NCBI GenBank assembly: GCA_021772615.1
Contig: JAJFLQ010000116.1
Location: 1 to 64,000, forward strand
From: Verrucomicrobiota bacterium
GTDB lineage: Bacteria; Verrucomicrobiota; Lentisphaeria; JABSQK01; JAJFLO01
Reading direction: 5' to 3'
DNA: 64,000 bases
The notes beneath the pieces are model-generated. The model was not told the origin of the DNA and did not search any database. It saw only the letters and a list, made by a program, of their open reading frames with translations. A program made the translations under genes and the position numbers. Shown one piece after another: positions 18,407 to 26,886 of this stretch. Numbering within the stretch: the first letter of the stretch is position 1; each line of letters begins with the position of its first letter.

Positions 18407-19116
18407 ACCTCGTGCTGCTATGCTCGTGGTCCGCCATTCTTGCATTTACGGTGATGATCCACACAAAGTACCACTGGCGGCAACCGCCCCTCGCGACCTG
18501 TTTCACTTTTGCTGTTGCCGGAATCGCGTCAGCGTTCCCGGCGTTGATCTATAACTGGTTTATCGCCCAGGAAACCGCGTTCTGGGTGTTCTCCCATGAA
18601 CCAGTAATGCGGTTTATGGGTTTCTTCATCAGTGCCGGATTGGGTGAGGAATTCTGGAAAATGGGGTTTGGTTGTATCGTGTGCTTTCTTTGGATCCACC
18701 TGAGAAAGCCGATCAGCGAATCGGACGTTGTGATTGGATTCGTCAGCCTCGGCCTGGCGTTCGCAGGGTATGAGAACCTTCTGTCGTATTCTGATCTCGG
18801 CAGCGGCGTGCTAATCTACCGCGGCTTCATCACCATACCGATACATGGGGGGATGGGAATGATTCACGGAAAGGCCGCGTACACTGCGTTGCAACAACGC
18901 AGTGCCATACCGCTTTTCACCGGGTACGCAAAAGCAGTGACGATCCATACGTTTTGCGACACCTGGAACATCGTATTGCCGTACGGCGGAATGCGTATTG
19001 TGCCCGCTGCCATCGCCTTGCTCCTCGTTGTGTGGGCAGCGCGACAGTGGCGGGACATGTCAGAGTTGCCGGAGTCAGGTGTTGTGGGACACGAAGGCCA
19101 ACAACGGGCAAATTGA
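18403..19116 (+). CDS. PrsW-family intramembrane metalloprotease
   Basis: A 237-residue polytopic protein with all PrsW/CAAX-protease-type motifs: GEEFWK (E82, E83, K86), GLAFAGYENLLSY (E124, N125), HGGMGMIHG (H148, H155) and HTFCDTWN (H182, D186). In Bacillus, PrsW cleaves the anti-sigma factor RsiW; other members process membrane proteins. Here it closes an operon of ExbB/ExbD-like channel genes and a membrane-anchored repeat protein, with start and previous stop overlapping (ATGA). It is reasonable to infer that it cuts a component or target of that complex. The substrate is not evident. Confidence 0.85.
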   Translation: MNLVLLCSWSAILAFTVMIHTKYHWRQPPLATCFTFAVAGIASAFPALIYNWFIAQETAFWVFSHEPVMRFMGFFISAGLGEEFWKMGFGCIVCFLWIHLRKPISESDVVIGFVSLGLAFAGYENLLSYSDLGSGVLIYRGFITIPIHGGMGMIHGKAAYTALQQRSAIPLFTGYAKAVTIHTFCDTWNIVLPYGGMRIVPAAIALLLVVWAARQWRDMSELPESGVVGHEGQQRAN

Positions 19117-19223
19117 CGGTTTCGCAATTTCCCGGCTGGTTAATTACGGTGTATGCGAATAGAACACGGTTCAAAGATATTGAAATCCGCCGCTATTTAT
19201 CGTTAACGTCCTGGTGCGCGATG

Positions 19224-21029
19224 TCACTTCTCCAGCGCAAGGTTGTCGAGATAAATAACCCCGCTTCCGGCGCCGCTGGGAAAACAGTAGGATTCGAAGC
19301 AGAACGAGATTGAGGCGAGTGTGTTCTTGCCTACGGAAAATGCATCCAAAGGGACCCTTGCAGTGCGCCACTCGGTGCCGAGGCTATCGGTATTGAGGTA
19401 GGTGCTGATTTGTTTGGATTTCACGGAATCGCCCAACTTGTCCCAACGTTCGTCTGACAATCCGATCACGAAATTTTCGGTACCGGTCTCACCGCGAACC
19501 TTGAAGGTAATGTAGTTGTATGCACTTGCATCCAGGTAGCCGCCTGATGCATCCTTTAGAACGGAATAGTAGCCACACCATCCTCCCCGCCCATATGGAC
19601 CGCCTTCGTTCTGCTTGTCAAAATTGAGTTTGAGTACACCGGTCATGCTTCCGTCAACGTTCTCGTTTACAAACCCGATCATCGCCGCAGACGGCTCTTT
19701 CTCGTAAATATTGGCCCGATTGCCCAACCGGTTGCTCAACGACGACTTGTTGAAGTCGTCGATCACCAGAATGCGCGGACCTCCCGCAGACGGCATGACC
19801 GCAGCAGCAGCGACGGGTGCACTGGTCTGGGCAGCGGCCGGTTTCACAATCGATTTTGCAGCAGCAGTTGTCGCTGCCGCGGCATCCGAGGTAGCCTTCC
19901 AGGCAGCAGCAGCATCGGCCTCAGCGCTCTTGCGGCTGCGAGCTACGGCTTTTTCCAGTTTCGCCTGCTGCCGTTGTTGTGCTTTGACTTTTTTCCGGGC
20001 CGCGCGTTCGGCTTTCAATGCCGCCTTCCGGCGCGCCTTCTCGGCTTTTTCCAGCTCCCGCTGTTTTGCTTTCTCAAGCTTTGCCTGCTCTTTTGCCTTT
20101 GCTTTCGCCTGTTTCGCCTGTTTTGCCTGCTCCTTGGCCTTCAATGCTCGGGCCTGCTCCTTCTCCATGGCCTTCATTGCTCGGGCCTGCTCCTTCTCCT
20201 TGGCCTTCATCGCTCGGGCCTGCTCCTTCTCCATGGCCTTCATCGCTCGGTCCTGCTCGCGCTTTCTGGCTTTCTCAAGCTTCTTCATCTCCCGTTCGGC
20301 GGACGCTTTTTTAGCTGACGGTGTTGCCTTGGCCGCATCCTCTGCGACAGCATCCGTGTCAGATTTTTTCGGTAGTGGCAACCACCCACGTTTCCCGGTT
20401 TTCGCATCGGCATCCACTTTCGCCTTAGTGCCCTGCGAAGGTGCGGTTCGCGCCTGCTTGCGGAGATTGCGCTCTGCTTCCTTCTGCGCTTTTTCCATTT
20501 GCCTCACCATGAGTCGTTTGAGACCAGCCAATTTCTTTTGGCTACCGAGCAACTCTTTCTCCTTTTGTTGCAGACCTTTATCAATCGACTCAACGGCTTC
20601 CGTGGCTGCTTCAAGTGCACCGCTCAGACGTTTCACCTCGGACGGCGAGGCGCTTTTCGCCTGAATTGTAGCGAGGAACGCCTGTTTACGCGTCTCCAGT
20701 GCGGCGGCATAGTCGGTACGCAAGTTGGCGATGTCGGCTTTCAACTGCTGTACGTGGCTTTCCTCGGTCTCAATTCCGGCCATTGTATTGAGAACAACCT
20801 GCTCTTCCGCTGCGGCATCAGGCGCAAACCCGACAACTGAGAATGTCAGACAACACACAGCGACGGCGGCGACCATTTGGTTTGTAAGCCTTTTGCGGGA
20901 AGAACACGCGTTGCGATACCACGTTGTCCCAGGTTGCGACATCATCGCCGTCTCACCATGTAAGGCCGGCACATTTGCCGGAAAGCGGTCATTGACAGTT
21001 TCATGCATCTCGGAGTTATTCGACGTCAT
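19224..21029 (-). CDS. Exported Lys/Ala/Glu-rich coiled-coil protein with C-terminal jelly-roll domain
   Basis: About 600 residues. After a hydrophobic export segment (MVAAVAVCCLTFSVVGFAPD, ending AAA-EE) comes a long charged helix. Its middle is extremely Lys/Ala/Glu-rich with four 11-residue (hendecad) repeats of the EKEQARAMKAM type, resembling the periplasm-spanning domain II of TolA. The last 190 residues (from ILVIDDFNKSS to IYLDNLALEK) have the pattern of a CBM11-like galactose-binding fold. The ATG at 21029 has AGGA 8 bases ahead; the frame is open to 21113. It converges on the ExbB/PrsW operon with 107 bases between and could be its TolA-like periplasmic partner. That link is inference. 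Confidence 0.72.
   Translation of the reverse strand: MTSNNSEMHETVNDRFPANVPALHGETAMMSQPGTTWYRNACSSRKRLTNQMVAAVAVCCLTFSVVGFAPDAAAEEQVVLNTMAGIETEESHVQQLKADIANLRTDYAAALETRKQAFLATIQAKSASPSEVKRLSGALEAATEAVESIDKGLQQKEKELLGSQKKLAGLKRLMVRQMEKAQKEAERNLRKQARTAPSQGTKAKVDADAKTGKRGWLPLPKKSDTDAVAEDAAKATPSAKKASAEREMKKLEKARKREQDRAMKAMEKEQARAMKAKEKEQARAMKAMEKEQARALKAKEQAKQAKQAKAKAKEQAKLEKAKQRELEKAEKARRKAALKAERAARKKVKAQQRQQAKLEKAVARSRKSAEADAAAAWKATSDAAAATTAAAKSIVKPAAAQTSAPVAAAAVMPSAGGPRILVIDDFNKSSLSNRLGNRANIYEKEPSAAMIGFVNENVDGSMTGVLKLNFDKQNEGGPYGRGGWCGYYSVLKDASGGYLDASAYNYITFKVRGETGTENFVIGLSDERWDKLGDSVKSKQISTYLNTDSLGTEWRTARVPLDAFSVGKNTLASISFCFESYCFPSGAGSGVIYLDNLALEK
20128..20253 (-). repeat. Tandem 33-bp in-frame repeats encoding hendecads
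   Basis: Three full 33-base units (20155-20187, 20188-20220, 20221-20253) differ at only a few positions. A related 27-base unit precedes them at 20128-20154. Each full unit encodes 11 residues of the EKEQARAMKA type. The repeats are coding, suggest recent slippage or unequal exchange, and are likely to vary in copy number. Confidence 0.85.
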
Positions 21030-21198
21030 CTTAGTCATCCTTTCTGTGTTTCCGATACGTGTGTTTGCGGCGGCAACTATTATGCCGTAGGCAGAAGATT
21101 TAGTCTTGTTCATTTAGACATATTAATGTAGACCGTAACTTAACGCCTGATTTTCATCCGGCAATCGGTTTTTGCCGTAAATATCGATTCCGTCGACA

Positions 21199-21229
21199 TT
21201 GACTTACCGCCGCCGCAGTTCCATACTAT
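21199..21229 (+). promoter_or_regulatory. Possible promoter of the M42 peptidase/rseP pair
   Basis: A TTGACT (21199-21204) precedes TACTAT (21224-21229) by 19 bases, or CATACT (21222-21227) by 17. It lies about 50 bases upstream of the GTG start at 21278. Confidence 0.3.
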
Positions 21230-21277
21230 TTATTTACCCCGGCGATCGTTACGCCAACATCCAAGCTGGAGAATCCG

Positions 21278-22357
21278 GTGAAATCAGAAGCATCACACCT
21301 CCTGTGTGCCCTATCCGATCTGCACGGCGCCTCGGGACGCGAGCATCTCGTGCGCCGCGTAGTATGCGAACATCTCAATGCCAAACCGGTTACAGATCGA
21401 CTGGGTTCCGTTATTTTCGACATACCCGGGAACAGGCAGATGCCGCGAATCATGCTGACCGCACACATGGACGAGGTTGGCTTTGTCGTGCAGTCGGTGA
21501 CCCGTGAAGGGTATCTGCGATTCGTCACTGTCGGAGCATGGTGGAATCATACGCTTCCGGGGCAACGCGTTCGGATATTAACGGCTGGCGACGAGGAGAT
21601 TTCCGGTGTAATCGCGGCGAAACCCGTCCATCTCCTGAATAGCGACGAGCGCAATACCGTGCTACCCGTTGAACGCATGGTTATTGATATCGGCGCCGCT
21701 TCCGAGGCCGACGTCAAGCGCCAATTCGGCGTCGCACCAGGCGACACCATCGTGCCCGACACGCGCTGCATCGTTCTAGGCGACAGCGATCGGCTGCTGG
21801 GCAAGGCCTTTGACAATCGCGCTGGTTTGGCGGCCATGATTCAGGCGACACAGGCGCTGGCCGACACGCCGCATCCCAATACTGTTGTTACAGTTGGTAC
21901 GGTACAGGAAGAGGTCGGTGTGCGCGGCGCTACGACTGCGGTAACGCTCGCCCAACCAGATGCCGCAATCGTGCTTGAAGGACCACCTGCGGATGATTTC
22001 TGCGGTTCCGCAGACGACGACCGCCAGGCTGCCTTGGGAAAAGGTGTGCAAATCCGGTTGATGGATAACTCGACAATCTTGAATCGTGCCTTTTCGGCGT
22101 ATGCCATTCGCACCGCGGAAGAATTGGATATCCCGTATCAGGTCGCGGTGCGCCGCACTGGCGGCACCGACGCCAGGGCGATTCACATGCATGCGGCGGG
22201 CGTCCCGTCGATCGTGCTCGGCGTCCCGGCGCGCTACATACATACGCAAAACAGCATTGTCGACATCAATGATTACCTCGCCACCGTGCGTCTCACGGTG
22301 GCCTTACTGCAGCGGCTGGACGAACAGACAACTGCCGGATTCACGGCATATCTATAG
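21278..22357 (+). CDS. M42-family aminopeptidase (glutamyl aminopeptidase/cellulase M type)
   Basis: A 359-residue co-catalytic metallo-aminopeptidase of the PepA/FrvX type. Visible metal-site motifs include LTAHMDEVGF (His and Asp ligands), KAFDNRAG (bridging Asp), VGTVQEEVGVRG (catalytic and metal Glu), and the final His in PARYIHTQ. These tetrahedral peptidases degrade cytosolic peptides. The start is GTG with GGAG upstream. The rseP gene follows after 18 bases and is probably cotranscribed. Confidence 0.9.
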   Translation: MKSEASHLLCALSDLHGASGREHLVRRVVCEHLNAKPVTDRLGSVIFDIPGNRQMPRIMLTAHMDEVGFVVQSVTREGYLRFVTVGAWWNHTLPGQRVRILTAGDEEISGVIAAKPVHLLNSDERNTVLPVERMVIDIGAASEADVKRQFGVAPGDTIVPDTRCIVLGDSDRLLGKAFDNRAGLAAMIQATQALADTPHPNTVVTVGTVQEEVGVRGATTAVTLAQPDAAIVLEGPPADDFCGSADDDRQAALGKGVQIRLMDNSTILNRAFSAYAIRTAEELDIPYQVAVRRTGGTDARAIHMHAAGVPSIVLGVPARYIHTQNSIVDINDYLATVRLTVALLQRLDEQTTAGFTAYL

Positions 22358-22375
22358 GGTAGCGAAGAGGATTCG

Positions 22376-23887
22376 ATGGCTGAAATAATGGAAGTTCTGC
22401 TACTTGTCTTAAAAGTCCTCTTCATCGTCTTCTTTTTCGGCTTCTGTATCTTTATCCATGAGTTTGGCCACCTCATTGTAGCGATGTGGCGCGGCCTTCA
22501 TATCGAGCGTTTTTCAGTCGGCTTCGGCAAGCCGATCAAAAAGTGGCGCATCAAAAACATTGATTACGTCATAGGCTGGCTGCCCTTCGGCGGCTATGTC
22601 GCGTTGCCTCAACTCGACCCCTCGGACTCACCCAAATCGAGCGACGGCGCAGACTTGCCGGCCGTCGCGCCTCTGGACCGAACATTGACTGCTGTTGCCG
22701 GACCTTTGTTTAACATCCTGTTTGGGTTTCTTCTTGCATGCGTGATCTGGGTCATCGGAATCGAGGGGCCGGCTCCGGCCACGTCCTTCGCGGTCGGATA
22801 CGTGCCCGAAACGTATACCGACGGCGATGGTGATGAACAGATCGTACCGGAATATAAGGCTGGCTTGCAGGTCGGCGATATCGTCGTGGCTATAAACGGC
22901 GAGTCCTTCCAGAAGGGCTGGCAGGAAGCGCTCGAAATGATCGTTTACTCCCCCGACGGTCGCGTCCAGATTGACGTGACCCGCAACAGTATGCCGCTTC
23001 CCATCACATATAACCTTGTCTCGAACCCGGACTTCGAAGGCCTCGGCTACCCATTTTTCGGCCCTCGCCTCCCGACACGCGTCGGGCAGGTCATGCCGAA
23101 CTCGCCGGCGGCCGCCGCGGGCCTGGAAACCGGCGACATTCTGCTTGAGATCAACGGCGAGAAGGTGGCCAACGGCGCATTGCTGGTCGACCGCATTCAA
23201 CAGTACGGCGCCGATCCGTTGGTGCTGAAGGTAAAGCGCATGAACCGCAATATGGTGATTGCTGATATTCAGGCCGAGAAAAAAGATATCGATGGCGAAA
23301 TGCGGTATCTGATCGGAATCGGTATCGAGACTGCGCCGGGGCCGAGTGCGTTGTACTACCCGAGCCCGTGGACCCAGTTTACCGACGTCCTGCGGCGAAC
23401 GTATAAGACCGTGCGCGGTCTGATCGACCGCAAGAACCCGATTCGCCCGCGTCACATGAGCGGTCCGGTCGGCATCTTTCACATGCTCTATGTAATCGTG
23501 ATAAACGCAGGTTTCGTCGCCGCGTTGAATCTTATCATTTTCATCAGCTTCAGCCTGGCGATTCTCAATCTGCTCCCGCTGCCGATACTCGACGGTGGGC
23601 ACATAACCCTCGGAATGATCGAAATGATCAGTGGCCGTCGCGTACCCACACAGATCACGCTGAGTCTGTCCTACGCGTTCATTGTCATTTTGCTGAGCTT
23701 TATGCTGTATGTTACCTTTCACGACGCAAAACGCGTCGGCCGCAGCTTTTACTCAGACTCGCACCAAAATCAGCGGCCCGCGGACACATCACAACCCAAT
23801 CCGGAGCCGGCCGGTGACCTGGCGCCTGCTTCGGACTCCGCCGGAACGGATGCCGTGCCCCCGGAGACTCGGAAGGCGCCGGATTGA
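22376..23887 (+). CDS. rseP: RseP-type site-2 intramembrane metalloprotease
   Basis: Cleaves membrane-embedded anti-sigma factors or signal peptides within the bilayer. The zinc motif HEFGH (H28, E29, H32) lies in the first helix, and the third ligand is in LPILDGGH near the C-terminal helices. PDZ domains occupy the periplasmic middle; the clear one contains SPAAAAGLETGDILLEING. At 503 residues it is slightly long because of a Pro/Ala-rich cytoplasmic tail after the last helix. The usual dxr neighbour is absent; an M42 peptidase precedes it instead. Confidence 0.93.
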   Translation: MAEIMEVLLLVLKVLFIVFFFGFCIFIHEFGHLIVAMWRGLHIERFSVGFGKPIKKWRIKNIDYVIGWLPFGGYVALPQLDPSDSPKSSDGADLPAVAPLDRTLTAVAGPLFNILFGFLLACVIWVIGIEGPAPATSFAVGYVPETYTDGDGDEQIVPEYKAGLQVGDIVVAINGESFQKGWQEALEMIVYSPDGRVQIDVTRNSMPLPITYNLVSNPDFEGLGYPFFGPRLPTRVGQVMPNSPAAAAGLETGDILLEINGEKVANGALLVDRIQQYGADPLVLKVKRMNRNMVIADIQAEKKDIDGEMRYLIGIGIETAPGPSALYYPSPWTQFTDVLRRTYKTVRGLIDRKNPIRPRHMSGPVGIFHMLYVIVINAGFVAALNLIIFISFSLAILNLLPLPILDGGHITLGMIEMISGRRVPTQITLSLSYAFIVILLSFMLYVTFHDAKRVGRSFYSDSHQNQRPADTSQPNPEPAGDLAPASDSAGTDAVPPETRKAPD

Positions 23888-24124
23888 CGAGCCGCCAGGC
23901 GTGACTTCCTGATCACAGCGGCATGCATCACAAGAGCCGTGATGGATGAAAATTGAAATTGTTTTGCTGAAGATTTTTATGTTTCAGAAAATACTGTATA
24001 TTAGTACGATTATCTTGGGTCTGCACTGCCCCGGGCTGATTACAGTCTGACCCTGACGATTGACGGTTGCAGGCCCGCAAGGCGGGATACCCACCCACGT
24101 CCAGCCAACAACCATGAGGTGATT

Positions 24125-26086
24125 GTGTCGACATCCGAAATTGGTGGAGATTCCACGGAAAAAATAAATCCGTCCGAATTGGACAAGACCAAGAATCTTG
24201 GGGCGGCCCAATTCAAGACTTCAACACTCTCTGCCGAAGAAATCATCCCGGACCTGCTCCGACGGACGCACGAGAGCGAAAAGTACATCGTTGATTGCAA
24301 AATCGGCCAGGGCGGCATGGGCGCGATTTACCGGGTTTTTGATCAGGACATCAAGCGTACCAGCGTTCTTAAGGTCGTTCTTCCTGGAGTGCTCGAAGAC
24401 GCGCTGCTGTTTCATCGCTTCATTGAGGAGGCCCAGATTACGGGCCAACTCGAACACCCGAATATCATACCGGTACACGAATTGGGAGTATTGGGCGAGG
24501 ACAAACTTTACTTCTCGATGAAGTATGTCCAGGGTGAAGCCCTCGGTTTCATCCTGAAAAAGGTGCGCGACGGCGATCCGGCATATGTCGAACGCTATAC
24601 GCGTTACACCCTCCTAACGATCTTTCGCAAAGTCTGTGACGCTGTGGGATATGCGCACTCGAAGAAGATCGTTCATCGTGACCTCAAACCCGACAACATC
24701 ATGATCGGGGAATACGGTGAAGCGCTGGTGATGGACTGGGGGCTGGCGCGCCCGATGGACCGGCATGACGAATCCAAAGCCGGGGACGCCGACGATCATG
24801 ATGAATTTGATGACGACGACGCGCTCAAGACACGCTACGGCGTCGTAAAGGGTACGCCTGCCTACATGTCGCCGGAACAGGCAAAAGGTCTTGTCAGCGA
24901 GATTGACCATCGCAGCGATATTTTCCTTCTCGGCGCCACGCTCTACGCGATCGTCACATTCAACGTGCCCTACACCGGCACCGACATCTACGAGATTCTT
25001 GCGAACGCAGAGAACGCGAATTTCGTACCTCCCGGAATACGTGCTCCGGAGCGACAGATACCAGACGAACTATGCCGAATAATCGAAAAAGCGATGGCCT
25101 ACGAACGGCAGGACCGCTACCAGACCGTAGACGAACTTAGTGAAGACATTGACAAGCTGATGGCCGGCGACCTGGGTTCGGTCCGAAAGTTGTTCGAAGC
25201 CGGTGAGTTGATCATGAAGGAAGGTGATCCGGGATATGAGGCCTATGTGATCTTGTCCGGCAAGGTCGAAGTTACGAAGACAGTGAGAGGCAAGTCGATT
25301 AAACTGATTTCACTGGGTCAGGGGGACGTGATTGGCGAAATGGCATTGATACTTGAGGCGCCCAGAACCGCGAGTGTTCGAGCAGTGGAACACACGGAAC
25401 TTGTGGTGATCAATGAAGAAACCATGAATCAGGGCCTGGGTCGCCTGCCTCCCTGGATGGGGAAAGTCGTCGACTCCCTTGCCGAACGGTTGCGTGCAGC
25501 AAATGCGAATGTACATCCGCTGATGAATGGCGACTGTACGTATCATGTCATGAGTCAGTTACGACTTGTGTACAATTACTGGGCGCAACCTGTAAAAGAT
25601 ACGGATGAGAACAGCATTGTTATGGGCATCGACAACGAGCAGGTAATCCGCGAAATAGCCACAAATCTGAGTCTAACGAAAGAACGTGTGGCAACAGTCG
25701 TATCACTCTTGATTGAGTCAAATCTGTTGCGTGTCTGCGGCACCGACCATGTGTACATTCCGAACTACGCCCTATTTTGCGATTTCACCGATTTCTCACG
25801 AAAACAATTCGGCCTCGAATCGTCGTTCGACCATCAGAACCATACATCATTTCTTGCCGGCGATCATGACTTCGTTGTTCGCCATCATCGCGATTCGAGC
25901 CCCTCCGGTAGAATTGAGACCATGACCAGAATTGATCCGACTCCTGCTGTGGATCTGATCGGTTGCGAAACCCGCGAAGAAAAGCTCGAGCGGTTTGATC
26001 TCATCCTTACCCATCTCCGGGATGAGCTGTTAACCACGGGCACGCAGAACGCCAATAATGAATCGTCGCAGTCAACCGAGAGCTGA
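24125..26086 (+). CDS. Ser/Thr protein kinase fused to cyclic-nucleotide-binding and winged-helix domains
   Basis: A 653-residue cytoplasmic protein. Kinase domain about 55-345: glycine loop GQGGMGAIY (61-69), K83, HRDLKPDN (D186), DWG (D204) instead of DFG, and GTPAYMSPEQ. A Crp-type cNMP-binding domain follows (about 355-435, with GQGDVIGEMALILEAPRTASV as phosphate cassette). Then comes a Crp-like winged helix (about 490-550: VIREIATNLSLTKERVATVV). The GTG at 24125 is preferred since GAGG lies 5 bases ahead; GTG 24119 is in frame. The layout suggests kinase output gated by cAMP or cGMP, perhaps with DNA binding. The linker near 215-235 is strongly acidic. Confidence 0.9.
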   Translation: MSTSEIGGDSTEKINPSELDKTKNLGAAQFKTSTLSAEEIIPDLLRRTHESEKYIVDCKIGQGGMGAIYRVFDQDIKRTSVLKVVLPGVLEDALLFHRFIEEAQITGQLEHPNIIPVHELGVLGEDKLYFSMKYVQGEALGFILKKVRDGDPAYVERYTRYTLLTIFRKVCDAVGYAHSKKIVHRDLKPDNIMIGEYGEALVMDWGLARPMDRHDESKAGDADDHDEFDDDDALKTRYGVVKGTPAYMSPEQAKGLVSEIDHRSDIFLLGATLYAIVTFNVPYTGTDIYEILANAENANFVPPGIRAPERQIPDELCRIIEKAMAYERQDRYQTVDELSEDIDKLMAGDLGSVRKLFEAGELIMKEGDPGYEAYVILSGKVEVTKTVRGKSIKLISLGQGDVIGEMALILEAPRTASVRAVEHTELVVINEETMNQGLGRLPPWMGKVVDSLAERLRAANANVHPLMNGDCTYHVMSQLRLVYNYWAQPVKDTDENSIVMGIDNEQVIREIATNLSLTKERVATVVSLLIESNLLRVCGTDHVYIPNYALFCDFTDFSRKQFGLESSFDHQNHTSFLAGDHDFVVRHHRDSSPSGRIETMTRIDPTPAVDLIGCETREEKLERFDLILTHLRDELLTTGTQNANNESSQSTES

Positions 26087-26129
26087 TTGCGTCGCGGCAC
26101 AATTCACGTTAACAATCGCGACCACCGCC

Positions 26130-26807
26130 TTATGTCAGCCGTATGATACGCTCGGCGATGTAGAGCCCCCCGGAAAGCCCGTAGATGGCCCGACAGGAAA
26201 GTCGAAATGCATGTAGCCGGTCGGTGTCAAATGGCCCCCGCCTGAATCGACAATACACAACCAGATAACCGCCGAAAGCGGCAAGAAGAAGCGCGTCGCG
26301 GGCGCAGTGAAGCGCCAGAATGGCATTCGCAGTTGCAATAGGAACCACGCCGAAGCGCCACCAACGCACTCGACCAAATCGAACGGCTCCCGTTACGTAC
26401 CCCGCATGTGCATCTTCCTCGGCGTCGACCGCATCATGGTGCATGGATGCGCCGGCCATGGTGAAGCCGAAATAAAGCGCATACCCAATCATTCCATCGA
26501 TTGCCGCTCCCGCGAACGCTGCACCAATCGCGAAATGCAACATTCCACCGCAGAAATTCGCGGCCAATGCGGTTAAAAACGAGTGTTTGCCGACAAGTGA
26601 ATAAAAATTCCAGTTGACAGCCATCGCCGCCAGGCATCCAGCCGCTGCGTACTCACGGCTCGACACTGCCAGACCGATCGAGACCACAGCCGTCGTGACG
26701 GCGACGGCCAACCGGAATAGACTTCCCCTAAGTCGATTTCGGTGAAACGCCATATCATTGACCAGCAGGGTATGCCATCCCATCATTCCGGTAGAAATAA
26801 GCATCAC
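26130..26807 (-). CDS. UbiA-like prenyltransferase (5' end unclear)
   Basis: A polytopic protein of at least 225 residues. A DAVDAEEDAHAGYVTGAVRF segment resembles the second Asp-rich motif of UbiA prenyltransferases (DxxD...G...T.PV..G), and VNDMAFHRNR may be a degenerate first motif. GTG at 26807 is the first standard start, but the frame stays open to 26954 and encodes a plausible leading helix (ILFASGIPIAGYVIG) that overlaps the end of the upstream gene. The true start may be a non-standard codon. Related enzymes transfer prenyl or ribosyl-phosphate groups to lipids. Its place next to a GT39 gene hints at a polyprenyl-linked donor. Confidence 0.5.
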   Translation of the reverse strand: MMLISTGMMGWHTLLVNDMAFHRNRLRGSLFRLAVAVTTAVVSIGLAVSSREYAAAGCLAAMAVNWNFYSLVGKHSFLTALAANFCGGMLHFAIGAAFAGAAIDGMIGYALYFGFTMAGASMHHDAVDAEEDAHAGYVTGAVRFGRVRWWRFGVVPIATANAILALHCARDALLLAAFGGYLVVYCRFRRGPFDTDRLHAFRLSCRAIYGLSGGLYIAERIIRLT

Positions 26808-26886
26808 CCAAATACCCGGAAGCGCGGTAGAGTCGTTCGATCCAATAACATAACCGGCGATCGGTATGCCCGAAGCGAACAGGATC

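Noticed and set aside
15150..19116. Zorya-type antiphage system
   Set aside because: An ExbB/ExbD-type engine is present but no ZorC/ZorD helicase or ZorE nuclease is near; PrsW and the repeat protein do not belong to Zorya.
20128..20253. 33-bp tandem units considered as a CRISPR array
   Set aside because: Units are contiguous with no spacers and lie in frame within a coding sequence.
19711..20664. Ala/Ser/Phe-rich plus-strand frame, 317 codons
   Set aside because: Antisense image of the Lys/Ala/Glu repeats in the coiled-coil gene.
22628..23722. Long minus-strand frame opposite rseP (364 codons)
   Set aside because: It is an antisense shadow of rseP, rich in Arg/His/Asp, without domains or a ribosome site.
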